The notes below the pieces were generated by a model. The model did not search any database, was not told where the DNA came from, and saw only the letters and a list, made by a program, of their open reading frames with translations. This document shows, piece after piece, positions 35,140 to 43,994 of a DNA stretch of 64,000 nt. A program made the position numbers and the translations under genes. The DNA is from G963665925 sp963676345 (GTDB lineage Bacteria; Bacillota; Clostridia; Peptostreptococcales; Acidaminobacteraceae), in assembly GCA_963676345.2 (NCBI GenBank), contig CAXXTS010000002.1, forward strand, positions 868,001-932,000, given 5' to 3'. Every line of letters starts with the position of its first letter. Positions within the stretch are counted from its first letter, which is position 1.

Positions 35140-35284
35140 CTAATGTTTTTTAAAAGCTTCTTTTATAAAACTGCTTTAGGCTTTCTTTGTTTATATTTCC
35201 TTATTAAAGTTTTTTTAGCTTTCACTTCTTGGATTTCTATTTCAAAATTTCTTTTATAAAACTTCTTTTTTGAGAATTTCTTTC
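35140..35284. repeat. Low-complexity pyrimidine-rich stretch with imperfect repeats
   Basis: The segment CTTCTTTTATAAAACTGC recurs as TTTCTTTTATAAAACTTC, and CTTTCTTTG occurs twice, in an otherwise T-rich intergenic region between the methyltransferase and HAD genes. It may include transcript-end signals but no clear hairpin. Confidence 0.55.
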
Positions 35285-35881
35285 CTAAGCTTTCTTTGCA
35301 AGTGCAAAGTAAAACCGCTCTGACAATTTTTGAGTCTCTATAAGCTTAAACCCACTTCTATTTAATAAGGTCTCTAGCTCCTGTTCAGATATTCTGATTT
35401 CTAACCGCGGCCCCTTATCCATTTTCACTTTATTCCATTCAACGATTCCAAGACGACCACCGCTTTTTAGCGTTTGCGCAACTTCTTTCAAAAAGACTTG
35501 TACATTGTCTACTTCGTGAAGTACAGTTGAAATCATACCCACATCGATGCTATTGTCAGAGATTCCTGTACTGTTTTTAAAACCATTTACGCCAGCTAGA
35601 CAAACTGTAACTCTGGCTTTTAGCTCTGGCTTCAGACGCTCCCCCAGTCCTTCAAGCATCTTTTTACTGATGTCACTTGCAAACACATGTCCTGTTTCCC
35701 CCACTTTTTCAGCAGCGGGAATACTAAAAAAACCAATTCCACATCCATAGTCACCAAAGACTTCCCCTTCTGATAGCTCAAGATGGTCAAGCAGTTTTGC
35801 TGGTGGGATTTCCTTGTACCGGTCTGGGTGTTCTAACTTACTCAATTTATTAGGGTTGAAGATTTTTTCTTCACTTTTCAT
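35285..35881 (-). CDS. Class I SAM-dependent methyltransferase
   Basis: 198 residues. It has motif I VFGDYGCGIGFFS, the acidic end of strand 2 in VFASDISKKML, MISTVLHEV as motif IV and GGRLGIVEWN as a post-motif strand. The substrate is unknown; the arrangement resembles ubiE/arsM-type small-molecule methyltransferases. The start at 35881 follows CTGGAGGTAATT; the longer frame to 35899 overlaps that site. It diverges from the sensor kinase gene to its right. Confidence 0.85.
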   Translation of the reverse strand: MKSEEKIFNPNKLSKLEHPDRYKEIPPAKLLDHLELSEGEVFGDYGCGIGFFSIPAAEKVGETGHVFASDISKKMLEGLGERLKPELKARVTVCLAGVNGFKNSTGISDNSIDVGMISTVLHEVDNVQVFLKEVAQTLKSGGRLGIVEWNKVKMDKGPRLEIRISEQELETLLNRSGFKLIETQKLSERFYFALAKKA

Positions 35882-35988
35882 AATAATTACCTCCAGCACT
35901 TTAGCCTACTCAATTATTGGGTAAGTAACCACTATATCATATCATAAATTATTTTTTCTATGTCAATCCCATCAACAGAGGTGTACGT

Positions 35989-37713
35989 ATGTGGAAAACA
36001 AAATTCTTTTATAAATTGACTTTACCCCTGATAATTTCATTGCTGATTGCAGCGTCTATTTTTGTGCTTTCATTTAGATTTGTTTTGCGCGAAACCCTTT
36101 TCGAAAAGACCGAAACCTATTTTTTAGATTCCACTAGACTCTATACTTCTATAGTTGAAAGCCACTTTTCCACGTTGCGTTCAACCGCTCTACAAATTAA
36201 AAGTCGAACGCAAATCCGACTGGAAATGCAAAAGTTACACAGTGGTGAAGTAAGTGCGATTCAAGCAGAAAGCTATATTTACCCTAAGCTTGCAGATGCT
36301 GTTCTTGCAACAAAAGCTGTTAATGGTGTTGTCTGGACAAATGATAAGGGCGTTCCCATTGTTACGGTTGGCAGTACAGATCAAAATGCCGACTTTAAGC
36401 AGATGATTGCAGCTTTATCTGAAGACAGTGTCTTTTATGATACACCTGTAATGATTGATAATACCATGCACTTAGCTGTAGTCACCGAAATAAATGCAAC
36501 AAATAGAATGGTCATAGGCTATAATATTGTTTACTTTTCTATTGATCAATTGCGCCATTTACTTTCTGAACATGTTAATTCTTATATAAACCTGCACCTT
36601 ATTGGACACAAGGAGGATTATTTTGAAATTGTTCATTTGGGAAACACACTTAGCCATGGAAGTGATTATATAAAATACATTGATTCCATGAGCGGTAACA
36701 CCGTGCCTGCTGAGGGTATCACCATAGATGGTGATCAGGACTTTATGGCCATAGTACCCATTGATCAAACAGATTGGTATTTTTTGAACGCCATTCCCAA
36801 AACGGAGCTTTTTAGACCTCTGAACCGTCTTTTATCTATCGTTTTCTTTGTCATTTTAACCATGGCCCTGATTATGATATCCGCCATCTGGCGAATTGTT
36901 GTCACCTCTGTTGTTGAAGTGGAAAAATACCAGGTGAGTCTTGAAAAGTCTAACGTGTCCTTAAAAGAGTCTCTCAAAGAACAAAAACGTATTCAGGACC
37001 AGCTTATCCGCCGTGAAACGCTGGCCGCTCTTGGCGAACTGGTAGGGGGGCTCATGCATGAACTGAATACACCAATTGGAACTGCTTTAACCTCTTTAAG
37101 CTTCATGGACAGTGAGGCCCGTGCACTCCTAAGCGATGAGCAACTTGAAACGTCACAATACAGCGAAGCCTATACGATTACACAGACAAATCTGAACCGG
37201 GCAATTACCAATATTGAAACCTTTAGGGTTCTTAACATGGATCAGGCAACCCTTGAAATGCGTAGAATCCATTTGATATCCTACGTGAAAGAAATTCTGC
37301 TTAGTTTAAAACCAAAACTGAAGGTCACTCAGCATGAAGTTAAAATCAACTGTAGTGATAACCTGCACGTTATTACAACGCCTGGTATTCTGTCACAGAT
37401 CATTACCAACCTGATTGTAAACTCCCTAGTTCATGGATTTGAAAATATTGAAAAGGGCACGATTACGCTATCATTTGAACTAAAGGATACCCATTTGCAT
37501 TTTATTTATGAAGATGATGGTATTGGCATTCCTGAGAAGAACCTTAAAAGTGTGTTCAAGCCCTACTTCACCACCAAGCGTCATCAAGGCGGGACCGGAC
37601 TTGGACTGCATATCATCTACGCCATGATTGTTAATGAACTAAACGGTCAAATACAAGTCACCAGTCAGGAAGGCAAGGGGGTCCGATTTGATATTTACTT
37701 CCCTGTGTCTTAA
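35989..37713 (+). CDS. Orphan membrane histidine kinase
   Basis: 574 residues. Two membrane segments (12-32 and 280-303) flank an extracytoplasmic sensor resembling a single Cache domain. A coiled coil (310-342) leads to a HisKA region with His357 in LMHELNTPIG, and an ATPase domain with NLIVNSLVHG, DDGIGIPE, FKPYFTTK and GGTGLGLHIIYAM. The HELNTP form of the H box is a known variant. No response regulator gene is adjacent. ATG follows CAGAGGTG; a terminator follows at 37762. Confidence 0.9.
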   Translation: MWKTKFFYKLTLPLIISLLIAASIFVLSFRFVLRETLFEKTETYFLDSTRLYTSIVESHFSTLRSTALQIKSRTQIRLEMQKLHSGEVSAIQAESYIYPKLADAVLATKAVNGVVWTNDKGVPIVTVGSTDQNADFKQMIAALSEDSVFYDTPVMIDNTMHLAVVTEINATNRMVIGYNIVYFSIDQLRHLLSEHVNSYINLHLIGHKEDYFEIVHLGNTLSHGSDYIKYIDSMSGNTVPAEGITIDGDQDFMAIVPIDQTDWYFLNAIPKTELFRPLNRLLSIVFFVILTMALIMISAIWRIVVTSVVEVEKYQVSLEKSNVSLKESLKEQKRIQDQLIRRETLAALGELVGGLMHELNTPIGTALTSLSFMDSEARALLSDEQLETSQYSEAYTITQTNLNRAITNIETFRVLNMDQATLEMRRIHLISYVKEILLSLKPKLKVTQHEVKINCSDNLHVITTPGILSQIITNLIVNSLVHGFENIEKGTITLSFELKDTHLHFIYEDDGIGIPEKNLKSVFKPYFTTKRHQGGTGLGLHIIYAMIVNELNGQIQVTSQEGKGVRFDIYFPVS

Positions 37714-37761
37714 TTTTAAAACATAAATGATATCTAATCATTTCATCTATTCATTTCTAAT

Positions 37762-37792
37762 AAAAGAGCTGCATCTAAAGCAGCTCTTTTAT
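37762..37792 (+). terminator. Intrinsic terminator of the orphan kinase gene
   Basis: Perfect stem AAAAGAGCTGC with its complement and a 7-nt loop, ending in TTTTATT. Confidence 0.9.
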
Positions 37793-37880
37793 TATGGGTT
37801 TATGGATGATTTGAAAACTGTCTAGAACTTATAGACCTTGAGAAATGGAATGTGGATAAATTTCGCTCATCGCGCCATAT

Positions 37881-37946
37881 ACGGATTCAAAAGGAGAGAC
37901 GCATTTGTGTGTGAACACAAAAATGCGTCTCTCCTTTTAAATCCGT
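37881..37946 (-). repeat. Dispersed hairpin element, copy 2
   Basis: A 66-bp inverted repeat with arms beginning ACGGATTCAAAAGGAG, one mismatch, and inner stem TTGTG-TGTGAA-CACAA. The 5' flank is CATCGCGCCATATACGG and the 3' flank begins GTGCAG, running at once into the thioesterase gene terminator (5-bp gap). Arms share a pattern with copy 3 but differ at several positions, with matching changes on both sides. Confidence 0.9.
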
Positions 37947-37951
37947 GCAGT

Positions 37952-37973
37952 AAAAAGGCTGTTTTTCAACAGC
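37952..37973 (-). terminator. Intrinsic terminator of the thioesterase gene
   Basis: On the minus strand GGCTGTTGAAAAACAGCC is followed by five Ts. Confidence 0.85.
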
Positions 37974-37988
37974 CCTAAGTGATCGTAT

Positions 37989-38414
37989 CTAAAAATCGTG
38001 GTTCTCTAATGCTTTCTCTCTTGTGTTTGCTCTGCCGAGCAGACTGTTTTTGTTGACTACAAATCTAACATGTTGACCTGTACCAATCTTTCCAACCTCG
38101 TCAAAAGCTTCCATCGAAAGTTTTACCATGCTTTCTGTAGCTTCATCAATAGTCACCTTCACCGTCACTGTTTCACCTAGTGTGGTAGGCTTTTCGTGAT
38201 CGGCGTGGACTGATTTCCCTACAGTGATAAAACCTTCAGGCAGCTGCTGATCCAAGAGTCTTGCACTCGCCTCAATCATCATTGCAATGAGGCTAGGTGT
38301 AGCAAATAGATTTTCCAGTTGCCCGCTTCCGTAGTTCAATGCCGTATCTGATTCTGTTACGTGCTTTTGAATTGTGAATGATTCTCCGACTTTGAAATGT
38401 GGAGTTTGAATCAT
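37989..38414 (-). CDS. FlK-like hotdog-fold thioesterase
   Basis: 141 residues. The fluoroacetyl-CoA thioesterase-like family hydrolyses short acyl-CoA thioesters. The sequence shows FATPSLIAMMIEASARLL around residue 40, the HADHEKPTTLGETV stretch, and GTGQHVRFVV near the end, in the family's order. It is probably a cytosolic dimer. Its true acyl-CoA is not known. ATG at 38414 with AAGGCGGTG is preferred over TTG at 38417. Confidence 0.83.
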   Translation of the reverse strand: MIQTPHFKVGESFTIQKHVTESDTALNYGSGQLENLFATPSLIAMMIEASARLLDQQLPEGFITVGKSVHADHEKPTTLGETVTVKVTIDEATESMVKLSMEAFDEVGKIGTGQHVRFVVNKNSLLGRANTREKALENHDF

Positions 38415-38567
38415 CAAATCACCGCCTTTTCTGTAGTTTCAAAGGCCGGAAATATAGTAGGATTCCATACCTGTTCTCAACCTTTGTATATTATATATGT
38501 ACACTACATAGACGGTTTTTATTCATCTATAATCTAAATCTATTTAAAATTACTGGAAATTTCAAAT

Positions 38568-39272
38568 CTATTCCATAATTTTTACAGGTTGAAAATCCAA
38601 ATAATCCGATGAGACCAGCTGATACTCAACCCCATTGTGGTCACCTTGCAGACCAAGTGTAAATGCATACTCTGAATGTAAATGACCATATACCACTTTT
38701 TTCACACCATATGTTTCATAAATTTCTTGAAAACCCGAGTAAGCTTTCATGTCATTTGTCGGCGGATAGTGGGTCATTACAACAAAGTTCTTATGTCCGT
38801 CCTCTATGGCACTGTCAAGAGACAGTTTCAGACGCAAGAGTTCTCGGTTATATATTTTCAAATCATTCTCGTCAAACTTATTGGGATTTGGACAAAGCCA
38901 TCCCCGTGTTCCACAAATGGCATAGGTCTCTCCTTGCGATCTGTAAGTAAAATAGTTATTCTGCAAGAAATCCATTTCATCATACAGGACTTGAAGCTTT
39001 TTTAAAGATGTCCACCAATAGTCATGATTACCGCGCAGCATAATTTTTCGGCCCGGCAATTCATGAATCCACTGTAAGTCTACCTTCGCATCTTCAAGAC
39101 GCATGGCCCAGGAAATATCGCCAGGAATTAAAATTGTGTCCGAGGGTTCAATCTGCTGTAACCAGCTCGCCTTTATTTTATTTTCATAGTCAGACCAGTT
39201 CTGTCCAAACACATCCATTGGCTTGTTGGACGAGAAGCTCAGGTGCAAGTCTCCAATTGCAAATAACGCCAT
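38568..39272 (-). CDS. Metallophosphoesterase
   Basis: 234 residues. All calcineurin-type metal motifs are present: GDLHLS at the N terminus, PGDISWA, LRGNHDYWW, MTHYPPTND and YGHLH. It would hydrolyse a phosphoester with a dinuclear metal centre; the substrate is unknown. The shorter start at 39272 follows AAGAGGGATATT and puts MALFAIGDLHLS at the N terminus. It is separated from relQ by a terminator. Confidence 0.87.
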   Translation of the reverse strand: MALFAIGDLHLSFSSNKPMDVFGQNWSDYENKIKASWLQQIEPSDTILIPGDISWAMRLEDAKVDLQWIHELPGRKIMLRGNHDYWWTSLKKLQVLYDEMDFLQNNYFTYRSQGETYAICGTRGWLCPNPNKFDENDLKIYNRELLRLKLSLDSAIEDGHKNFVVMTHYPPTNDMKAYSGFQEIYETYGVKKVVYGHLHSEYAFTLGLQGDHNGVEYQLVSSDYLDFQPVKIME

Positions 39273-39375
39273 AATATCCCTCTTAGCTATTTCAGTTCCT
39301 CTTGTAAGCAGCTTTAACATGCTTATGTTTTCGTTTCATTACTTGTGTTTACCATAATTCTAAAATAATTTCACA

Positions 39376-39408
39376 AAATAACCCGGTGGTTATAATCACA
39401 CCGGGCTT
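39376..39408 (-). terminator. Intrinsic terminator after relQ
   Basis: Stem CCCGGTG/CACCGGG with a 10-nt loop, then TTATTTT on the minus strand. Confidence 0.8.
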
Positions 39409-39422
39409 ATACGTCTATCAAT

Positions 39423-40244
39423 TTATTTTGCCTCATCCGGGCTAAATATTTGATATCTAGGCATCACAGCCTTAATATCTGCTAAAAGCATAGCGAGTTC
39501 ATCTACTGACGATGTGTCCCATATCTGATCAAAACGCTCTTGGAATGTATACGCAAGCTCTTGTTGACCTGCGATATGCAGCAACTGAATATTGTTTGTT
39601 ATATCGAATACCATATTGGATTTTTCTTCAAACATCAGTTGTGCCCCAATAATTTCGTTTCTGATTTCGCACATTTCTTCATCCAAATTGGATGCAGCTT
39701 CAGCGGACTTTCTTAGACGTGTTTTCACGTTGTCCGGTATATTGTCCTTGTACTTGTAATTCAGCGAGTGTTCGATGGTTGCCCAGAAGTTCATAGCCAG
39801 TGTTCTAATCTGGATTTCTGCCAGAATGGACTGGTCCCCAAGCGCTGTCTGTACAGGGTACTGAATAATAATATGGTAGCTTTTATAGCCACTCACCTTT
39901 GGATTGGATATGTAATCTTTTTCGTAGACAATATTTAAATCTTTGCCATCGCGCGCACGTATGAGTTCAACAACCTTGTATATGTCATCTCTAAATTGAC
40001 ACATAATGCGGATGCCTGCGATATCTTCCATCAGTTCTTCAATATTATCCTCAGGAATATTTCGTCTTTTAGATTTCTCCAGTATGCTGGAAATTTTCTT
40101 TACTCGACCCGTAACAAATTCGATTGGTGAATACTCGCTTACGTCTCTATACTGCTTACGAATCGCTTTAAACTTTATTTTAAGTTCCTCAACAGCCTGT
40201 TCATAAGGTATCAGTACCTTTTTCCACTCTCTTATTTGATTCAC
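39423..40244 (-). CDS. relQ: Small alarmone synthetase (RelQ-type GTP pyrophosphokinase)
   Basis: 273 residues with a single RelA/SpoT synthetase domain and no hydrolase, TGS or ACT domain. Visible motifs are VTGRVKKISSILEKSKRR, DIAGIRIMCQF, GYKSYHIIIQYP, EIQIRTLAMNFWATIEHSLNYK, which give (p)ppGpp from GTP or GDP and ATP. The start is taken as GTG at 40244, right after GGGGGAATTATC; the ATG at 40286 lacks a site and would overlap the upstream gene. It ends an operon with a radical SAM enzyme and a HAD phosphatase. Confidence 0.88.
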   Translation of the reverse strand: MNQIREWKKVLIPYEQAVEELKIKFKAIRKQYRDVSEYSPIEFVTGRVKKISSILEKSKRRNIPEDNIEELMEDIAGIRIMCQFRDDIYKVVELIRARDGKDLNIVYEKDYISNPKVSGYKSYHIIIQYPVQTALGDQSILAEIQIRTLAMNFWATIEHSLNYKYKDNIPDNVKTRLRKSAEAASNLDEEMCEIRNEIIGAQLMFEEKSNMVFDITNNIQLLHIAGQQELAYTFQERFDQIWDTSSVDELAMLLADIKAVMPRYQIFSPDEAK

Positions 40245-40291
40245 GATAATTCCCCCTGTTTTGACATGGTACGATGTACCTCTCATACAGT

Positions 40292-40969
40292 TTATATCAT
40301 CCGTATCGCACGGTAGAATGCGTCCTTATTTTCCAGCGAAGACAGCACGCTATCCGGTGCATACTGTTCTAAATCTTCTCTGGTATAGCCACCGGTTAAA
40401 AGAGCTATGGTCTTTACACCATTGTCCTTTCCGGCCTGAATATCTCTAGGCGTGTCTCCAACAACAAAGATGGATTCTTTCTCAAATGTTTTTCCAAGCA
40501 TGGTTCGTGACTGGTCAATGACGTCTTTAATAAGCTCCGCCCGAAGCTCATGGTCACTTCCATAGCCGCCAAGCTTCATATAGCCTGTCAAACCTGTAAA
40601 CTCGAGCTTCATATCAGCACCCACTTTACAGTTGCCTGTCCCCACAGTGTTGAGTACCTCACCAGAGCGCTCTGTTTCTTGTAGAACATCCAAAACACCT
40701 TCATGGACATATGGTTTTAGCCGATGCATTTCATCAAGCAGCGCCTGACCATAGGTCTTATAGAACCTATCCATATCATGCACTTTAACCTGATGGTATT
40801 CCATTGCATCTGAAATAATGCGTCTATCCAGCCGTCCTGCCATGGAAATAGGAGCAAAGCCATCTTGTATACCATATATTTGTTCAAATGTGGCGTTCAG
40901 TGCTCGCCTTCCAACACCCTTGCAATTAATTAGTGTTCCGTCGATATCCCAAATGAGCAGTATCTTCAA
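40292..40969 (-). CDS. HAD-superfamily hydrolase (phosphoglycolate phosphatase-like)
   Basis: 225 residues. Motif I is IWDIDGTLINCKG; a helical cap spans about 20-90; the C-terminal FVVGDTPRDIQAGKDNGVKTI is the acidic motif. The normal motif II serine/threonine is within VGTGNCKVG. It is a small phosphatase of unknown substrate. I take the start as TTG at 40969 because AGAGGTGGAG lies just upstream and MKILLIWDIDGT is the usual N terminus; the ATG at 41035 would overlap the radical SAM gene. It is the middle gene of a three-gene operon. Confidence 0.83.
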   Translation of the reverse strand: MKILLIWDIDGTLINCKGVGRRALNATFEQIYGIQDGFAPISMAGRLDRRIISDAMEYHQVKVHDMDRFYKTYGQALLDEMHRLKPYVHEGVLDVLQETERSGEVLNTVGTGNCKVGADMKLEFTGLTGYMKLGGYGSDHELRAELIKDVIDQSRTMLGKTFEKESIFVVGDTPRDIQAGKDNGVKTIALLTGGYTREDLEQYAPDSVLSSLENKDAFYRAIRMI

Positions 40970-40997
40970 GAGCTCCACCTCTATTATACAATATCCT

Positions 40998-41948
40998 TTA
41001 ATAACTCTGAACAAATTTCTGAACAGCTTTGCCATTCAAATAATCGCACAGATCCCCCTGTTGTGCATCTAACGCTTCAAGTTGATTTTCTATCGCTTCT
41101 TTTATTAGCCACCAGGACTTGTCCCAGTTGCAAAAAAGCGTCTCTTCTGCAGGGGCGCGTCCAGCAATTCGATGTATGACCACATCTTCACCAAGCAGTC
41201 GAATAAATCGCACCACCCGATTAACATAGGCGTCAAAATCAATGAGATTAAGTGCACCTGACTCATATTCTTTTCCCATCTCTGTACCGCGCAGAATGTA
41301 TAGAGAATGCAGTTTAACATGCCCTACACCCATCGCCGTTATCATACGGGCTGCTTCGTCTGTGTGAATATCATCATCATAGGGCAAATTCAGAATTAAG
41401 TGCGTGCAGCATTCAAACCCACGCTTTTCAATTCGTCTGACCGCATCAATCCACTCAGCTAAAGTATGTCCCCTATTGATTTTATAAAGCGTTACAGGGT
41501 TTATGCTTTGCAGGCCCAGCTCTACTGAAATCTCAACATGATATTTTTTCCTAATGCGCTCCAAAACATCTAGGTAGGCCTCATGTATACAGTCGGGCCT
41601 AGAGGACACGCTGATCTCGACAACATTATCAATGCATGCCTCCTCCAGTCTTTTTTCAAAGATCTCCAGGGGCATGTATGTGTTTGTGAAATTTTGAAAG
41701 TAGGCAATGAATTTTTTCGCCTTATAACGCTTGCTAATGTGTTCGATGTTTTTCTGCATTTGCGCCTCAACCGACAGCTTGCAGGACTGTGCCTCGAAAC
41801 CCGTTCCAACATCACCACAGAATGTACAACCTCCATCAGCCACTTCACCGTCTCGATTTGGACATGTGAGCGGTAAATTTACCGGTATTTTATAAACTTT
41901 TTCATTGTATTTTTTCTTCAAATATTCAGCGTATGTATTGTATCTCAA
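40998..41948 (-). CDS. Radical SAM protein of the YtqA/TIGR01212 type
   Basis: 316 residues. The cluster-binding segment has CPNRDG followed by GGCTFCGDVG, the unusual wide CX(n)CxxC spacing of this family, and continues with AYFQNFTNTYMPLE and ELGLQSINPVTLYKINRGH. The biochemical function is unsettled; a tRNA or related modification role has been suggested for relatives. The start is TTG with GGAGCTTGG ahead. It is the first gene of the operon with the HAD phosphatase and relQ. Confidence 0.88.
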   Translation of the reverse strand: MRYNTYAEYLKKKYNEKVYKIPVNLPLTCPNRDGEVADGGCTFCGDVGTGFEAQSCKLSVEAQMQKNIEHISKRYKAKKFIAYFQNFTNTYMPLEIFEKRLEEACIDNVVEISVSSRPDCIHEAYLDVLERIRKKYHVEISVELGLQSINPVTLYKINRGHTLAEWIDAVRRIEKRGFECCTHLILNLPYDDDIHTDEAARMITAMGVGHVKLHSLYILRGTEMGKEYESGALNLIDFDAYVNRVVRFIRLLGEDVVIHRIAGRAPAEETLFCNWDKSWWLIKEAIENQLEALDAQQGDLCDYLNGKAVQKFVQSY

Positions 41949-42022
41949 GCCAAGCTCCTTCTCAGTGCTTCAACGTGCTTATTTCCTTGTATATAATATC
42001 ATACCACTAAAAATAGGTCACT

Positions 42023-42050
42023 AAAAAAGAGCTGTTTCAAACAGCTCTTT
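42023..42050 (-). terminator. Intrinsic terminator of the universal stress gene
   Basis: Stem AAAGAGCTGTTT with its complement, and a 6-T run on the minus strand. Confidence 0.88.
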
Positions 42051-42060
42051 CATATTCCTA

Positions 42061-42471
42061 CTAACCAACCATTGTCGGTAAATCTTCAATTGGGACAATA
42101 TTAAAGTCCATATGCTTTGATGTCTTTTTTTGCAGACGCTTAATCATGTTCTGCTGTGCAGAGGGCTCTAAGGATTCACCCATCACAATAACATCTATTT
42201 CATTTTTTTGTGCAAAATCGCTGAGACACGCTACAATATCAGTCGCTTTTTTTACTGTCAGGCTTGCTCCATGTGTTTTAGAAACATCAAATAGGTATTC
42301 TAGGGCATCTGCCTCTTTTAACTGACCAAAATATTTCCAGTTTTCTTTAACAACGTGGATAACATGAAGTTCATCATGCTCATTTTCAACAATTGCCATA
42401 CCTTTTTCTATTAAACGCTCGCATGACTTCTGTTGAGTTACGCAAACCATTACTTTCTTGCTGCTGTCCAT
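42061..42471 (-). CDS. Universal stress protein (UspA-like)
   Basis: 136 residues. It begins KKVMVCVTQQKSCERLI, close to the stress-protein domain also found in KdpD sensors, and has DVIVMGESLEP in place of the ATP-binding G-2X-G-9X-G segment, which is incomplete. It may therefore not bind ATP in the usual way. ATG follows GAAAGGGGATC. It is a lone gene with its own terminator, divergent from the small gene at 42661. Confidence 0.78.
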   Translation of the reverse strand: MDSSKKVMVCVTQQKSCERLIEKGMAIVENEHDELHVIHVVKENWKYFGQLKEADALEYLFDVSKTHGASLTVKKATDIVACLSDFAQKNEIDVIVMGESLEPSAQQNMIKRLQKKTSKHMDFNIVPIEDLPTMVG

Positions 42472-42660
42472 GACCGATCCCCTTTCAGTGTGATCTTTAC
42501 ATTTAGACTTATCAAGTCAACATATTACCGTATAGGCATATTTTTGTCAATCGTACACGAAACAAGTCTATACGAAAACATGCTTATGACTTTAGTTTAT
42601 ATCCCTTCCCATGTTATACTGTTTAAAGTAAATCTGTACTTAAAACTGGAGGCGTATAAC

Positions 42661-42906
42661 ATGAACCAATATACAAAAGTAATTAGCCTGTTCGGCAGTT
42701 ACTACACGAAGACTTTTGAGAAGATCAAGCACCATAAAAACAAAATTCGTGAAGTGAAAGAATCTACTGTCCAAAAGGCTTTTCTCGACGGTAAAGCAGA
42801 AGTCCTCGTCTACTTTGAAGAAAACGACAAAGAAATCCTGCTCGACAATTTCAGTGATCCGGATGATATCCGAAAATACTTAGGAAAAGGTTTTCTTCCT
42901 AAGTAA
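42661..42906 (+). CDS. Uncharacterised 81-residue protein
   Basis: I do not recognise it. It is a basic, lysine-rich first half (KIKHHKNKIREVKES) and an acidic second half (EENDKEILLDNFSDPDD), with no cysteines or membrane segment. ATG at 42661 follows CTGGAGGCGTATAAC, a strong site, so it is likely a real gene. TATACT at about 42615 could be its -10 element. A longer upstream frame lacks a start site. Confidence 0.65.
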   Translation: MNQYTKVISLFGSYYTKTFEKIKHHKNKIREVKESTVQKAFLDGKAEVLVYFEENDKEILLDNFSDPDDIRKYLGKGFLPK

Positions 42907-43112
42907 TTATACCAGCCTTTTGTTACAATTATTTGAACAACTCAAATTTGTTAAGAATTTGTTATCTATTTGTATACAGTATAAAAGAATCTGTATTCAA
43001 TATTTTGTTGTTTTATTCTGTCTGGAACATGTCATTTTGATAGTTCTATAACTCATATTATAAGTGCGGCTGGTGTATTTATTACTTGCCACGAAAGCTC
43101 GCCGCGCCATAT

Positions 43113-43178
43113 ACGGAATGAAAACGAGAGAGGCCTTTGTGTGTGAACACAAAAATGCCTCTCTCGTTTTCATTCCGT
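43113..43178 (-). repeat. Dispersed hairpin element, copy 3
   Basis: A 66-bp inverted repeat with arms beginning ACGGAATGAAAACGAG, one mismatch, and inner stem TTGTG-TGTGAA-CACAA identical to copy 2. The flanks are CGCCGCGCCATATACGG and GTGCATTGCTTTGTCTTTT. The terminator of the P-loop gene lies 27 bp away. It accounts for most of the otherwise empty 42907-43263 region. Confidence 0.92.
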
Positions 43179-43205
43179 GCATTGCTTTGTCTTTTATCGG
43201 ATAGT

Positions 43206-43238
43206 AAAAGGACTGCCCTCTCAGGCAGTCCTTGTTCT
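43206..43238 (-). terminator. Intrinsic terminator of the P-loop gene
   Basis: Stem AAGGACTGCC/GGCAGTCCTT, 6-nt loop, TTTTA on the minus strand; the plus-strand side is also T-rich. Confidence 0.85.
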
Positions 43239-43263
43239 ATTTTCAATCTTTGTATGAGATTCT

Positions 43264-43677
43264 CTATTCAATGTAATAAGGAGATATATCGCTAGGTAGA
43301 TTATCAGGGTTACCACTCAATGTAAAGACAACATTGAATTTATATGTTTTAGCCAGTTCTTCAAGACGCGGTACAAACATTGTTAAATCGTCTTCTCTAA
43401 TACCTGCTATTTTAAGCAGCCCATCGATATAAACCTTTTCGATGTCATAATCATTTGAAATAACGCCACACAAGAATCCGAAAAACTCTTCAGCAGTTTT
43501 CACAGGAAACTCTTCCATGCACATAAATCTTAAATCATGGTTCAAATCGTAAATGTGACGCTTATCATCGTCGATAAACACAACATGACCATTGAGCGAT
43601 TTTACATCGTCATTGGCCATGCGGATCATGCGCTTTGTTTTTCCAGTACCTTTTTCTCCTGCAATGATTTTCACCAT
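43264..43677 (-). CDS. Small P-loop NTPase-like protein
   Basis: 137 residues. The only named motif is an N-terminal Walker A, IIAGEKGTGKTKRMI. A possible Walker B is VVFIDDDKR or KVYIDGLL. Single-domain proteins like this are common in clostridia and often mis-called twitching-motility ATPases; their function is unknown. ATG follows TAGGAGGAG. It is monocistronic. Confidence 0.78.
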   Translation of the reverse strand: MVKIIAGEKGTGKTKRMIRMANDDVKSLNGHVVFIDDDKRHIYDLNHDLRFMCMEEFPVKTAEEFFGFLCGVISNDYDIEKVYIDGLLKIAGIREDDLTMFVPRLEELAKTYKFNVVFTLSGNPDNLPSDISPYYIE

Positions 43678-43894
43678 ACGAATCTCCTCCTAACATTCTA
43701 CAAAGAAAGTATCTTATGAGATACATATACCTCATAATTATCAGATTATTCATAACTTTCTCAATGAATATTAATTCTATGTAAACTTCCCCCATCCCTG
43801 CAAAAACATTATTTTTTTTTGACCTAAAAACATTCGTATTTAGCCACTTAAAACGTTTACCTGCACGCCCACTCTACGGTGTGTTTCTTCATAT

Positions 43895-43955
43895 AAAAAC
43901 GCACTTGCTGTCAAAAGCCGTACAAAAGTTTTGACAGAGCAAGCGCGTATTTTTT
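43895..43955 (-). terminator. Long hairpin terminator after rlmN
   Basis: CTTGCTGTCAAAA pairs with TTTTGACAGAGCAAG (one bulge), extended by ACGC/GCGT with a bulge, and followed by TTTTTATA on the minus strand. Confidence 0.7.
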
Positions 43956-43994
43956 ATGTTCTTATTAAATTATTTTTTTGATGCATTTGAGGTC

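Noticed and set aside
43895..43955. Sixth copy of the dispersed hairpin family
   Set aside because: It is a long hairpin but lacks the TTGTG/CACAA inner stem and both conserved flanks; it is better read as the rlmN terminator.
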